Source: Sporosarcina sp. ACRSM (GTDB lineage Bacteria > Bacillota > Bacilli > Bacillales_A > Planococcaceae). From it: a stretch of 64,000 nt of DNA. The translations under genes and the position numbers were made by a program. The notes beneath the pieces are model-generated. The model was not told the DNA's origin. It worked only from the letters and a program-made list of their open reading frames with translations, and searched no databases. Below, one piece after another: positions 63,590 through 64,000 of the stretch (position 1 is the first letter of the stretch; each line of letters begins with the position of its first letter). The stretch covers positions 248,001-312,000 of the forward strand of contig NZ_JAKRNU010000004.1 in assembly GCF_022346545.1 (NCBI RefSeq). Reading direction: 5' to 3'.

Positions 63590-64000
63590 TTGTTTAAAAA
63601 ATCAAATGGGTTAGGAGAAGAAGTAAGCCCGAAGGAAATTTTAATGTATTTTGAAGATAAATATCAGACACCTGATATTGTGACGCCGAAGACAATCAAA
63701 AGATGGATAGATGAGTTGCAAATTGGACACATTACTTCACCACCTCCGAAAAGAAATGCAGATATTAAGTATAAGAGAGATGACGTTTTAAAAATTGAAC
63801 AAGTAAAAATGAAAAATTTATTACGTCGTAGAGACAAGTATTTAAATGAAAAATGGGTAGAGAAAAAAGCGGAAGAACAATTTGAACTTTTTGTAGAATA
63901 TCAAAATCAGTTGATGGAAAATGGATATGATGAAATAACTTATAGCGACACTGTTGGATATAAGTATGAAGAAGAAGCGAAAAAGATAATATTTATAGAA
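63590..64000 (+). CDS. Putative MerR-like DNA-binding regulator, partial
   Basis: A TTG start at 63590 follows AAAGGAGAT; the frame stays open for 137 codons to the window edge. The N-terminal part resembles a winged helix (SPKEILMYFEDKYQ, then VTPKTIKRWIDELQIGH, and IKYKRDDVLKIEQVK). A charged, probably helical stretch (KNLLRRRDKYLNEKWVEKKAEEQFEL) follows. It is divergent from the mobilization operon, a common place for its regulator. The C-terminus is off the window. Confidence 0.65.
   Translation, partial: MFKKSNGLGEEVSPKEILMYFEDKYQTPDIVTPKTIKRWIDELQIGHITSPPPKRNADIKYKRDDVLKIEQVKMKNLLRRRDKYLNEKWVEKKAEEQFELFVEYQNQLMENGYDEITYSDTVGYKYEEEAKKIIFIE

Overview
The window looks like a chromosomal segment of a spore-forming, low-to-mid GC member of the Bacillales, most like Sporosarcina and relatives in the Planococcaceae. 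This rests on near-complete synteny with the Bacillus subtilis ctsR-to-rpsI ribosomal superoperon region, very Bacillus-like proteins (InfA, RpoB, YacP/Rae1, SigH), a CotD-like spore coat protein, and extended Shine-Dalgarno sites with many TTG/GTG starts. The genus is an inference.

Layout. (1) 1-5.5 kb, accessory: the end of a DCC/DUF393 protein, small proteins, a CotD-like coat protein, a bioY-bioB biotin unit behind a promoter overlapped by a BirA-like inverted repeat, a large membrane protein of unknown function, and two copies of a dispersed intergenic repeat. (2) 5.5-21 kb: the CtsR heat-shock operon (ctsR-mcsA-mcsB-clpC) with a CtsR box, then radA, yacL, ispD, ispF, gltX, a cysteine T-box leader with cysE-cysS, mrnC, rlmB, rae1 and sigH. 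The disA gene usual between radA and yacL is absent. (3) 21-38 kb: rpmG, secE, nusG, rplKA, the L10 leader with rplJL, ybxB, rpoBC, rplGB, rpsL, rpsG, fusA and tuf. (4) 38-58.8 kb: a YuiF-like transporter, then the S10-spc-alpha supercluster (rpsJ to rplQ), the ECF transporter core ecfA1-ecfA2-ecfT, truA, rplM and rpsI. Between adk and infA the usual map gene is reduced to out-of-frame remnants. (5) 58.8-64 kb: an AT-rich mobile element next to the 3' end of rpsI: tyrosine integrase, excisionase, MobT-like relaxase, an oriT-like inverted repeat, a TcpA/FtsK-like coupling ATPase, a possible DUF961-type protein, a small unknown protein, and a divergent partial regulator gene at the window edge.

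The core genes form one information-processing block: protein quality control, isoprenoid and cysteine/glutamate charging functions, RNA maturation, transcription, translation, secretion (SecE, SecY) and vitamin-uptake energisation. BioY may use the EcfA1-EcfA2-EcfT module encoded here.

The points most worth a second look are the decayed map pseudogene, the mutually exclusive RNA structures ahead of ecfA1, the compact mobilizable element with its oriT candidate and a perfect 24-bp palindrome inside the coupling-protein gene, and several long perfect hairpins without U-tracts at gene ends. All calls come from reading the sequence; no database search was run.
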